From the NCBI GenBank assembly GCA_026874595.1, contig CM049320.1:42170714-42234713 (forward strand): a DNA stretch of 64,000 nucleotides. The letters run 5' to 3'. The notes beneath the pieces are model-generated. The model saw nothing but the letters and a program-made list of their open reading frames with translations, did no database searches and was not told the origin of the DNA. This document shows positions 1-12,700 of this stretch, piece after piece. Position numbers and translations under genes: made by a program. The stretch is from Sipunculus nudus (taxonomy: Eukaryota > Annelida > Sipuncula > Golfingiida > Sipunculidae). Position 1 is the stretch's first letter; each line of letters starts with the position of its first letter.

Positions 1-129
1 GAAAAGAATAGTAATGTTATATGAATAGGTAAATTTTAAAAATCATCGAAATGTATAATATAATATTTCTCAACAGTTAATCTTATGGCCATGACAGCTA
101 AAAATTAAGTCACATGAATTTTGCCCAAT

Positions 130-680
130 ATTCCTGATTGAGTGTTCCAGTGTCATAGTATGCATGGTCTAGCCAACACTGGTGGCCCCACTGATGGCAT
201 GATATGGGGGATTTACCATCGAAATGCATTATGGTCATGTGTTGTTAAAACCAGATCTGAAATTGTTTATTAAAGACATATAGAAATTTCTATTTGTCTT
301 ACTTAATCTTTGTTGATTATTCTTTTTTTATTTTTAATTGCAAAAGAAGTATAATAGTAGTTGGTTTAAAAACCGATCTCTGCCAATTGATCACAATGGC
401 AGCCATGTTTTATCTCGCCAAAGGATCAGGAAGCATTAAAATATGGAAAAAACACAAATAATTTCTCTTTGAGGGATTAAATATTTTATCTGAATTCTAC
501 AACACAAAAATTACACCCTGCACATTAACACATCATTAGATATGAACACTGGCGCAGCATAGCTGCCCTTTAAAGGAAATAGTCAAGAAAGATGGAAATA
601 AGAAATAATCATAAACTATATACATTTATATGTAAGGGATCTAATTGGTCAAAAATTTTACATCTGAAATATTATCAATT
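130..680 (+). repeat. Dispersed ~550-bp repeat, copy 1 (in USP5 intron 13)
   Basis: Shares order and sequence with 32700-33260. Common blocks include an 'atgcat..tggtcatg..ttgtta' stretch, 'gaaatttctat..gtctta', 'ggcagccat.ttt', 'caaataatttctctt' and 'tggtcaaaa.tttta'. The two copies are clearly diverged, so this is an old interspersed element of unknown class. Confidence 0.6.
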
Positions 681-696
681 GGTCATACTGACTCAC

Positions 697-754
697 AGTT
701 TTTCTCCCTTTGCTTCAGCTTGTTTCTTCTTTGCTTCATAAGCAGCAACTTCCT
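697..754 (-). CDS. USP5: USP5 coding exon 13 (last in window)
   Basis: With the carried G it reads [19 protein letters not shown] plus two bases, like EELLEYEEKKRQAEEEK in human. Acceptor TTAACAG|AG, donor CT|GTGAGT, phase 2 out. The rest of the gene (insert, UBA1/UBA2, His box) must lie outside the window to the left. Confidence 0.92.
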
Positions 755-3700
755 CTGTTAAAAGTAACATTTAGATGTGTATGACAACTATAAGAGTGGA
801 AAATTTAGAGAGTTATAGAAACAAAATCACTGGTATCCTATTTTCTTTAACAACTGAGCAGTCATTCATACAGTAACCTGTAACATTTAATCACAAAGGT
901 ACCTGAAATATCTGGTATATTCTTATCACAATTGACTACTTACTATCCTCAGCAACTTATTAAACTTTTCAATCATTTCCTCATACAGCTATCTGCAGCC
1001 ATCTGGTATCTGCTATATAATAGTTACAAATGTTCCTGCCAAATTTACCCAGTCCTTTGTTGGCAAAGCAGAACTCCATCATATGCTAAGCCGACAAAAT
1101 AATAAAATTAGTCATTTATGCACTGCCAAAAATAATTTTCTTGAAAAAATAAAATTTATTATCCAAAGAAATTTTTCTGAACATTCCTTATCCAAAGAAA
1201 TGTTTCTGTTGACAAGCAATCCTCAAGTTATTTTTTCTTGATTTATAGGCAGCATGCTTAAAGTCAAGAAAAAACGTCTAGATTTTCTTAAGACATCTTA
1301 TCACATAAAAATTCCATCATAATATCTGCAGATATTTCTTGCCCTATTGTTTTCTGAGAGCAAGAAATATTTTCTATTCAGAATAAAAAAATTCTAATCA
1401 AAAGAAAAACTTTCCTTAACAATTACAAGAAAAAGATTTTTTTTTTATATTAAGAAATTATAGGGAGTGGGGCAAGAAAATTTATCTTTTCATGAAAATT
1501 ATTTTTGGCAGTGTGAAAAATATGGCTGCAACTGATAAAAAATTGACATGTACTGGATGTACATGTTGTTATAAGGGTGTACCTTTGTTAACGGCTGCCT
1601 CAACAGGGATTGGGACACTGAGTAGAAAGCTGTCTTGTGTGGTATACTTGACTTTCTTGGACTGTGTACACTGTACTCTCTCCTCCACCTGGAATTTGAG
1701 GCTGTCTGTTGGGTTTTCAGATCCTCTGCTGTTCCTCTGGAAAAAATATGGAGAAGCTACAGATGTTGGGGAAGGTTGAAAACCTCTGAATGATGCAAAA
1801 ATCATGACTTTTCAAGGAGTAAACATAGATTAAGGCTCATGTCTGAGCTGACAACTCACTTAATTTTGAGTAGAAAATTAATGTTAACACAGTGACTGTG
1901 TAATTCATATGTACAATTATAATATATATGTATAATGTGCAAGCAATTAAAATCTTCTTCCATGATGCAATGAGGTGTTGATAACTTTTTTACAATACCT
2001 CTGCCTATTTAAATCTTAGTTTCAAAGGCACATAATTTGTATTTTTAAGGGTTTTTATGGCTGTAGAAGGCAAGTGACTACAACTGTAAATCATTTAGGT
2101 GGTAATCATTCTGTAAAATGAATGAGTGAAACATTCCATAAGGTTGGAAGAGATGTTCTTTGAGCTATAAAAATATCAGCCACATGTTATAAAAGATTAT
2201 ACAAACATCTACAATACTTAATGTTGGGTGAGCTGAAAATATAAAGGCCCAAACATGTGGTATGTAAAGAAATTAGCTCTATTAATTCACTCCAGTCAAT
2301 GTACTCACTAAAAAACAACAGTATTTAATACTGAAGTCCCAATCTACCTACCCATCCTCTTCATGCCCATAAGTCCCAATGTTCTACCTATATGTAAGAG
2401 GTAACTTACTACATATTGCCTTGGTCAAATCCCAAATGTTTTAAGGCTATCTGCGTGAACAAACCTTATTCATCCATGGTATATAACAATCAAGAATTCA
2501 AGATGTGCCTAGTGGTACATGAAAGTATACTGGCAATATCTGTCCTGACTTACCTTTCCTCATATATTTACAATCACTTACCTGGAACATCCATCTCACA
2601 CTGATACTTTATGCGGTCAGGTTGTGGCAAAAAACAGTTTGTACTTTAGTCTGTTTAAATGAGGACACAACTAGTGCCAGATCAGCCCTCTTACATTATA
2701 CGGCCAGATCACTGGCCTGCCAGAGTGCCTGAACATCTATGTCTGAGGAACGCATTATAAGGCCCCATGAGGATGCAAATATTTTCGTCATTTTTGACAA
2801 CGCCTCATTGCTTACAAGTATTATGTCACTTAAAATAAACCTGCTAGACCTTTTAATAAGTTTCTTATCTCTCAAATGACACCTACCATGTGTGTGAAAT
2901 ATTCCGTAATAACTCAATATATTTGTATATTTTTCTGCATTTATTGGAGATTTCTGCCTGCTGCCCAATCACAAGTAAGTATGTCTGCTAAGGCATCTCT
3001 GATTGGCTGATTATGAGGGTAGCCGAAACACTTCAGATTAGTTTTCAGCTTTGCCACTAGAGGGCCTCGCTGTTTATAAGCAAAAACATGCTTGCCCTTC
3101 GCTCAGTTCATGCTAAAATTGGCGAAGTCTTGCACATGTCAGCGGAGAAGCAGTTCTTGTTGTATTTGACAGTTCCACTGTGTGAACAGTCAATGATGCT
3201 CATCCAGGTGTATGACAAAAACAATTGTGTGTGTACTATACGCATCACTCCCAGTGGAAAATCAGCGAGAGCACTGGAGAAATCACGGAGATTTTTTTGA
3301 GATTTTTTAAAGGATTTTTTATGCAATAATTATAAAAAATAAACTTAATACTACATGGATAATTCTACCATATTACTATTCACGTTTGTTTCAACTGTTA
3401 TAATACTGATTTTATCAATAATCCCAGCATAATTATTTTTGAGCTATCAGTGTAAACTCTGTGAATTCTCAAAACGGATATCAAGATGATATTGATAACT
3501 GAAAAATCAAATTCACAGTACGTGTATTTTTAAAACAATATTTATGGATTTTATAAAAACTGAATTTAAATTATCATTATAGCTGTCACTGTGCAAACAG
3601 CCCTATAACAATATGATTGTAAGTTGATTATTTTGCAAATACAGATACTAATAATAACAACCTTAGATAAAATATATGATTATAATACATAAATCAATAC

Positions 3701-6700
3701 TACCAATAAAGAAAAAAAAGAGAGAAAAAAGTTAACAGTGCAGGCCATGTTAATCTAATATTATTTTTAAATAATTGAAAATAAATTTACAATTATGTTT
3801 AACATTCAATGATATGATGGTAAAGATAAAAATAAAAATTAATATTATTCTTATTCTCCTTCTTATTGTTATAATTATGACTATAAACATCAGCTTGGAA
3901 AGAAGACTGTAATCACTGGATTAATATTTGGTCTAATCAGCAAGGGCACGTTTTAAAATTAGCTCTAAATACACAAGATTCAATTCTTTTTCCAGTGGAA
4001 ATAAAAATATAAGAGTAACATGGTAAAGGTTTTCTGTCGATTTCAATGCTTATGTTCAGCTATAAGTGCATACATAGCCATGACGTTCTCACAAAAATAT
4101 CTCCTGGTCCTCCGACTTTTAGACTCTAACTTAGTCAGTCTCTCATACCCATATCTCATTCAGTTTGCACTTAGAGGCTGCTAGCCGCCCATACCTCATA
4201 AGAGCACATGTTATACTGTCATTAAGTGGTCACACAACATGTAAATGGGGACCTAATGGACCAGGTTGGTGTATGCAGAGATATGGTTATAAAGCGTGGC
4301 CTGGTCCTGTGGGACGGTCCTCAATTTGGCTTGTGTCTCGACTCAGCTGGAGGGTTCGAACTGAGTCGTGTTTGTCACAGCTAGGACACAACCTACTAGT
4401 TACATTTGACACAACCCTGATGAATAACACCTCATTCCACCACCCTGTGTCCACCTGTTTTTTTTTTTTAGATAATTTTCTTAGTTGACTTTTTTTCAAT
4501 TATTTCCCAAATGCTGCAAGTATGGGAGTAACAACATAATATCTCAACAAAGAATTGTAGAATAAATCTCCAGTTTATGTTTCACAATTTTTTTTACTCT
4601 TTAAATGATCCGACAGATTACCGGTAGATGTCTCCCTGACGTTTATCAATAATTATGTTTCTAAAATGATGTGTATGGTAGGTATTTATTTACCTTGTTG
4701 AAAATTAGGCTCTTTAATATTTTGCCTTACATTACCATTTTACCCTTGAAATATAACTACAGTAGTAAAATATTCTATAGGAAAAGACAGATGGACCTGA
4801 GTGGATGAAACAGACTACAGTTAGATGACAGACAAGTCAGTTACCTCGATCATATTAATTAAATGAAGGAGGAACTCCTGAGCATCCTGCTGTCTCTTGG
4901 TGGAGAACTCTGGGTGACCGCGGCCGACCAGCATCTTGAACATCTGTGGTCGTATCCCCTCCTGATACTGGAAATAATTACATTTTTATTCCACTCAATA
5001 TAATATAATTAAATAATTATATAAAGTAGATAATATTATAGTTCATATTCAGTGTTTCCTCCAGAGATCTTTAAAAAATGTACACTGTAAATGTTTAGGG
5101 TATGAAAGTAGGAACTTCCAAATCTTTGCTACATTTATTTTTCTCACTGTTAACAATAATGTTACTAACCTTCAATTAAATGCTGCAATGATACATTCAG
5201 ATATGTATTACTCTCAATAAAGTACAAACATATACAGTTAAATTTAGTTGACATTTAAAACAACATAATTTACCAAAGATAACAAGAAAAGATTTTACTA
5301 AATATTTGCCATTCAGCTGGTTTACAACATACGCTTAATATTTTTACTTGTGTTTAAAAATAACTTATATAAACAATTTGGTAAAATAAGGCCAGCCATT
5401 CATCTACCTTGCCTATAGAATTTATGTGATTTCTGGCTAGTCTGCAAAATTATTAAAGAACTTTAGGTAATTCCTGTTAATTAAGGAATTCACATCCTCT
5501 GTGATGGATGTATGAGCTTGTTTATCTGCAGGATGTTTGTAAACAAAGCAATGTTCACAAACAGAAAGAAACATGTCAGCTAATTTGGTTGGCTGAATAC
5601 CCAATGAAGCTGAAAGGATACTAGCTGCAAAACAACCTTTGCAAAACTCTGGTTTATCAGATTAACTACAAGATATCACTTGAATGCATTTAGATTATTT
5701 AGGCAGGCCCCCAAAAGGTTATAAACACTGGTTTTAAAAAAAAAAAAAACAGCCTGTGTTTGATGAGATCTGCATTTTTGGGCTAATGTTTATTCAAAGT
5801 TCAAGGGATTATCTTTAGTTAATATCAATAATCAGAATAGTCCCCGTTAAGCATTTATAATTATTTATGAATTTCCTTCACATTCTACGGACAATACCTT
5901 TATAACAGGCTCTCCTCCGGCTGCTGCTTGACTGGGTGGAGGTTTAGAGTATTCTCCAGACAGAAGACCGTATCCTAACTTGGCCCTGTAAACACAATAA
6001 ACTAAAAACTGATAAAGGCTGTGTTTCTTTGGATGTCCATGTAAAAAAAAAATCCTGTTCAACAAAATGGTTCCAGTTGGTGCATCTTAAAATGCTTGTT
6101 TCTATTATGTTTTCAAAATGTTTTACTGTTTGTCATCAATTTAATTAGTAAGTCACAAAGCAGTATGTCAACCTTTTTTGTGTAATTAAATATAAATTTT
6201 TTAGGTTAACTGCCATGTAGTGATGAAAAACATCATTTTTTTTTTAATCCTGGAAATCCAAGAAATATCATCAAATGTTACAAATCATCTTCTTTCATTC
6301 TTCTTAATGAGTGTTTATACCACTTTTACAAGTATTAAAGTTTCTTATATGAATAAGTATGTGAATGTGTATGTCTTGAACAAAGAGGATAAGCTACAAT
6401 ACGGCTAGTCAACAAGCCACTACATTTATCTGCTGAAATCAGAGTGGGACAGGTGAAATGAGGCATGTATTGAGTGGCAAGGGGTAATAGACTGAGGTGT
6501 TGTGCATATTAGCATGGATGTCTGCAGCCGAAATTTGTATGTAGGTGGCGCCACCTGCCATAAAATCCTGAAAGCTGTCCAAGTTGCATACATGTGCAAA
6601 ATTTTAGGCAGATAAGTCAAACCACTACTTGTATATGAGTGATTTTATCCCAAGGCAGACAAACAGAAAGAGGCTGTGCGAAAATGGTTGCAGGTGGCGC

Positions 6701-9700
6701 CACCAATTTTGTGTATGATTAAGAGCTATGTGAGATCTATACACATGCAAAATTTCAGGGGGATATATCCAACCAGTCCTGAGATATAAGCCTGAATATG
6801 TGCAGCGTTAACATAAATGTAGGTGGCACCACCTGCCAAAAAAATTGAGAAAGCTGTCCAAGATGTTTATACATGCAAAATTTTAGGCAGACGAGTCAAA
6901 TCACTGCCGATATATGAGTGATTTCATCCTAAGGCAGAAAAACAGACGGATGCTGTTAACAAGGCCTACAGGCCTAATGCAAACCTGTGCAAAGTTTGGG
7001 AGTATGAATGGAGGTTAATTTTTAAAATTTAATATTGATCCTCTTACGTCCTACATATCTATCTTAGTCATTATGATTTCAGCAAAATGGACGTTTCGGA
7101 CCTGCACGTTTCAGACTAGGACATTTTAAAACTAGAATATGGGTAGTCGACAAGCGACTATTTGTATCCGCAGAAATCAGAGTGGGACTGGTGAAGTGAG
7201 GCATTAATTAAGTAGCAAGGGGAATAGAGTGAGGTGTGTTGCATATTAGCATGGATGTCTGCAGTGTAATGTGAATGTAGGTGGCGCCAACTGTCATAAA
7301 ATCGAGAAAACTGTCCAGGATGTAACAAGGGACCCATGGGTCACGGTGCTCAGCTGAAGTTTGAAATTTTTGCAAATTCAAAATATGCAAAATATTCTAT
7401 TGTAATGTTTTTCATTTATATAAGCATATGAGAAGCTATGAGGAAAGGGGCCCTCCTACTTGGTTATAGTAAAGTTCTAAATATATGATTGCAAACTAAT
7501 ACTCTGACAAGACTGTCATGAAGAAAAACAGTAACAGTTTTGAGACACTGTGATGCATATGAAAAATTTACAGATGGACAGGCAAGTGGACAGAATGGGC
7601 TAATACCTTTATTTCACTTTCAAGAGAATAATGCATTTAAGTTTATATATAAGCCTATTTTTTAGCATATCCACTTTTTCCATTAATAGTTTTTATCTGA
7701 TTCGGTATTTTTATTTACAAGTTTTATAAATCTGCAATACGAAAACTGAAAATATAAGTTAAAATATTATAAGTTTTATAAATTTGCAATACGAAAACTG
7801 AAAATATAAGTTAAAATATTAGAATTCTAAGTTGCAATCATTATATATCCAGAGTGTAGCTCATATTGGGTCATATTATGCATACACATATATTTTATTA
7901 TTTTTATATCACAAATGTTTAAACTGAATTTAAAAGAAAATAATGCCACAACATGGCATCTACAAGATTATTCCTTGAATAAATGGAATTAATTTTCCAT
8001 TAATAGTTTTTATCTGATTCGTTATTTTTATTTACGAGTTTTATAAATTTGCAATACAAAAACTGAAAATATAAGTTAAAATATTAGAATTCTACGTTGC
8101 AATCATTATATATCCAGAGTGTAGCTCATATTGGGTCATATTATGCATACACATATATTTTATTATTTTTAAATCACCAATGTTTAAACTGAATTTAAAA
8201 GAAAATAATGCCACAACATGGCATCTACAAGATTATTCCTTGAATCACTAATAAAATGTTTTGCAAATTTTGCTTAATTTTATTCACTGAAATGAAATAA
8301 AAGATTCATTAAATTTGATAAAAAAAAACATCTTTTTAAATAAAGTATACACACTGTTGGTTGAATGAGGGACAAACAATATCATTGTGCTAATTACTAT
8401 CTCAGCTATAATTTATTACTGGAATTAATAGTCAATTTCACACCTGGTGAAGTTTTTACTCTTCTAAAGTAAGGAATTACTTATCTGATGAACATCCACA
8501 CTTTCATACCAATACATCACTTTGTGGACACAATTCAATGTGCACTTTAATCATGGTAACCCTGGTGGCACAATACAAAATCTAAAATGTAGCATAGCCA
8601 AGAATAAAATAAAATACAGAAAATTATAACATTCATCTAGTTAAGGCACCATCTTGGGGGGGGGAGAGGGCAGAGAAGAAGCCTGCTAGTAGTGGCCAAG
8701 CTGTGCCAAGGCAAGCTGCCTGGGGTCAGTTACATAATGCGAGTGAAGGCTGTACTACCAGGTGGGCTAGATGTAAACAACACTTGACATGGTGTATGGA
8801 AACTTGAATAAAAGCTACTCTTTTCAATCAATTCCTTAAATTTCAGATTTTAAAAGATTAAATCCTAATGTATATATTTTGTGAAAATTAAATCAACAGT
8901 GCTTGCAGGGAAAAAATGTGCCATTGCCAAAGTTGGACAAAATTTAAGGTATTGATTTTTTATTTATGCTAATAACTTGACAAATTTGCAAAATTCAGAT
9001 CTAATTTTGGGTAAACAATTGAATCTTGATTAAATAAAGTAATATTCCTGAAAAAAAGTCTCCAGCTTCAGCAATTCTCATGTTAGATGAGTAAATATAT
9101 TTCCTGATTCTTTAAAAATTGCGTTATATTTTGGCCAATAACTTCAAAATAATACCTAATACTGACCTAAATTTTGGTATGTTCATAGAAAATGTATGGA
9201 AGAAAATGAATACTAAATATGATCAAAAACAGATCAGTGGTTTTGATATAAGCAGGCCTGAAGTGTAACAATGGCTTTTTAATGGAAAACGGAGGTTTTT
9301 CCTTAATATCTCAAAGGAAAAAAGTCTTAATGACCCAATTTTCGGTATGGTAGGAGATTTTGGGGACATCTAATGGTATGCAAAGTTTTGGATCCGTAGG
9401 TCCAACGGTTTTAAAACGTGCCCTGTTAACAGACAGACGGCCAGATGGCTGGACGACGGACAAAGGACCACGACTATAGCTCAGGTGATTTATAGTCAGC
9501 TGAGCTAAAAACCTGCATAGTTCAGGTGGATATGTCAAACCACTGCTGAGATATGAGTGATTTTATCCAAAGGCAAATGACCAGATGGATGCAGTGCATA
9601 AGTGGTTGCAGGTGGCGCCACCAGTTTTCCCTATGATAAAGAGCTATGTGAGATCTATACATATGCAAAATTTTGGCCCAATCTGTCAAACGGTTCTCAA

Positions 9701-12700
9701 GATAAAAGCTTGGATGTCTGCTGAGTAAACTTGAATGTAGGTGGCGCCACCTGTCATAAAATCAAGACACCTGTCATATAATCAAGAAAGCTGTCCAGAA
9801 TGTATAAACCTGCAAAATTTCAGGTGGATAAGTCGAACAAATGCTGAGATATGAGTGATTTTATCCAAAGGCAGATGAACAGATGGACATTGTGCATAAA
9901 TGGTTGCAGGTGGCACCACCAAATTTGCCTATGATGAAGAGCTATGTGAATACACATGCAAAATTTTGGCTCAATCAGTCAAACAGTTCCTGAGACATGA
10001 GCTTGGATGTCTGCAGCCTAAACATGATTGTACTATTTGTAGGTGGCGCCACCTGCTATAAAATCGGGAAAGCTGTCCAGGATGTATAAACCTGCAAATT
10101 TTCAGGTAGATAAGTCAAACCACTGCCGAGATATCAGTGATATTATCCCGAGGCAGATGAACAGATGGACGCTGTGCAAAAATGGTTGCAGGTGGAGCCA
10201 CCATTTTAGTATATGCTATAAAGCTATCAAAGGGCTACAGTTGTGCAAATTTTTTAGCCTGATCAGTCAAACGGTTCCCGAGAGATTTGGGTTTACGTGT
10301 AGAAACAGACGCACAAATGGACACTGGGCTGCGAGGAAAGGTCAGAGGTCAACCAAAAATGAGGGCGCAGCAGTTCACATGTGACCTGATGATAAACCCG
10401 ATTCACTTAAAATGCAAACCAAGTTTTTTCAACTAGATATTTCTTGGCACCGCAGGTGCCATAGTATCGCCAGACAATTAATCCCCCCCCCCTTTAAGAA
10501 TAGGCCCCCAATCTTCAGCAACAATTAATATCAGACCACACTCATAGAAAAGGTCATTCTCATAGAAAAGGTCATGATCCAAATTTCAATATACATCATT
10601 CCCTAACCCATGTCTATGTATATGCAAGAAATCTGTCCATTAGTTTTTGACTTATAATGCTCACAGTAATGATAAATGGCAATGATGGGGTATTAAACGG
10701 CACAAAACAAGTTAAAGAATAACAGGTGGCGCCACCTGTTTCCGGTACATGACAATACTTTCCAAGATCTTCGAACATGTTGATTTTTGGACCAATGCAT
10801 GCATCCCTTATTGAGATATTAATGATTTTGTGTAATTTTCACCATATATGGCAATATTCAAGGTCAAGGCCACTCTAATAGGAAAGGTCATGACCCCAAT
10901 TTATATATACATTATCCCATAACCCATGTCTATGTATATGCATAATATGAAAGAAATCTGTCCATTAGTTTTTGACTTATAATGCTCACAGGTTATAAAT
11001 GTACTGTTAAGTGGCAATGATGGGGTATTAAACGGCATGAAAAGAAGTAAAAGAATAACAGGTGGCACCACCTGTTTCCCATACATGACATCACTATCCA
11101 AGATCTTCGTTCAAGTTGATTTTTGGACCAATCAATCCATCCCTTATTGAGAAATTAATGATTTTGTGTGATTTTCACCATATATGGCAATATTCAAGGT
11201 CAAGGCCACTCATTGGAAAGGTCATGACCCCTATTCAAATAAACATTATCCTATAACCCATATCCATGTATATGCATAATATGAAAGAAATTTGTCCATT
11301 AGTTTTTGACTTATAATGCTCACAGTACTGATAAATGGCAATGATGGGGTATTAAACGGCACAAAACAAGTAAAAGAATAACAGGTGGCGCCACCTGTTT
11401 CCGGTACATGACAATACTTTCCAAGATATTCGAACATGTTGATTTTTGGACCAATGCATGCATCCCTTATTAAGATATTAATGATTTGTGTAATTTTTCA
11501 CCATATATGGCAATATTCAAGGTCAAGGCCACTCTAATAGGAAAGGTCATGACCCCAATTTAAATATACATCATCCCATAACCCATGTCTATGTAAATGC
11601 ATAATATGAAAGAAATCTGTCCATTAGTTTTTGACTTATAATGCTTACAGGTTATAAATGTACTGTTAAGTGGCAATGATGGGATATTAAACGGCACAAA
11701 ACAAGTAAAAGAATAACAGGTGGCGCCACCTGTTTCCGGTACATGACATTACTATCCAAGATCTTTGGTCAAGTTGATTTTTGGACCAATGCATGCATCC
11801 CTTATTGAGAAATTAATGATTTTGTGTGATTTTCACCATATATGGCAATATTCAAGGTCAAGGCCACTCTAATAGGAAAGGTCATGACCCCAATTTAAAT
11901 AAACATCATCCCATAACCCATATCTATGTACTTGCATAATATGAAAGAAATCTGTCCATTAGTTTTTGACTTATAATGCTCACAGTACTGTCAAGTAGCA
12001 ATTTTGGGGATATTAAACGGCATGAAAACAAGTAAAGAATAATAGGTGGCGCCACCAGTTTCTGGAACATGACAACCCTATCCATGATCTTCGATCAACT
12101 TGATTTTGGGATCAATCCATGCAAGTTTTCTTGATATTTAAGAATTTGTGTGATTTTCCCCAAAATTGAACCTATTCAAGGTCAAGGTCACTCTCCTAGT
12201 TGAGGTCATGACCTCATTTTAAATAGGAGCGTCCTCTCACCCATATCTATACATATACCAAGTTTGGTAAAGATCCGTGAAATATTTTTTGAGTTATTGT
12301 GTCCAAAAGAAATCTCTGCGGCGGCGGCGGCGGCGCGACCGTGCCTAAACCATAGTATCTCCAGACTATGTCTGGCGATACAATTAGTTGAAAGATATAG
12401 TTCCAATAATTTGGGAATTCTGCATCTAGACATTGTGTCTAGAAGTCTACGTCTAGACACATTGTCTAGAAACCAGACAGAGCCTGGTCAGTTGCCTTGG
12501 AGATGTCTGGACCCCACCTGGTTGTATTGAGTGACCTCTTGAATTGGCTGCTGAAACTCAGCATGTTGTCAAATCTGTTTTCAAACACAGAAAGCCTTTT
12601 TCAATTGGCTACACTGCTTTTTTAAAGCTGCATTTACCCAATCTATTCTTATAAAAATGACAGAACCCTACCATAGAATTAATTCTTGTAAAGTTTAAAC

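Noticed and set aside
10043-10384. 113-codon open frame
   Set aside because: It consists entirely of the GGTGGCGCCACC-type repeat modules inside a USP5 intron.
10540-12230. CRISPR-like array
   Set aside because: Units of about 330 bp are repeated in full without unique spacers, and the context is a eukaryotic intron; it is a satellite-type tandem repeat.
12206-12530. Overlapping open frames with an Ala run on both strands
   Set aside because: The Ala tract comes from the intronic (GCG)6 run; there is no splice or homology support.
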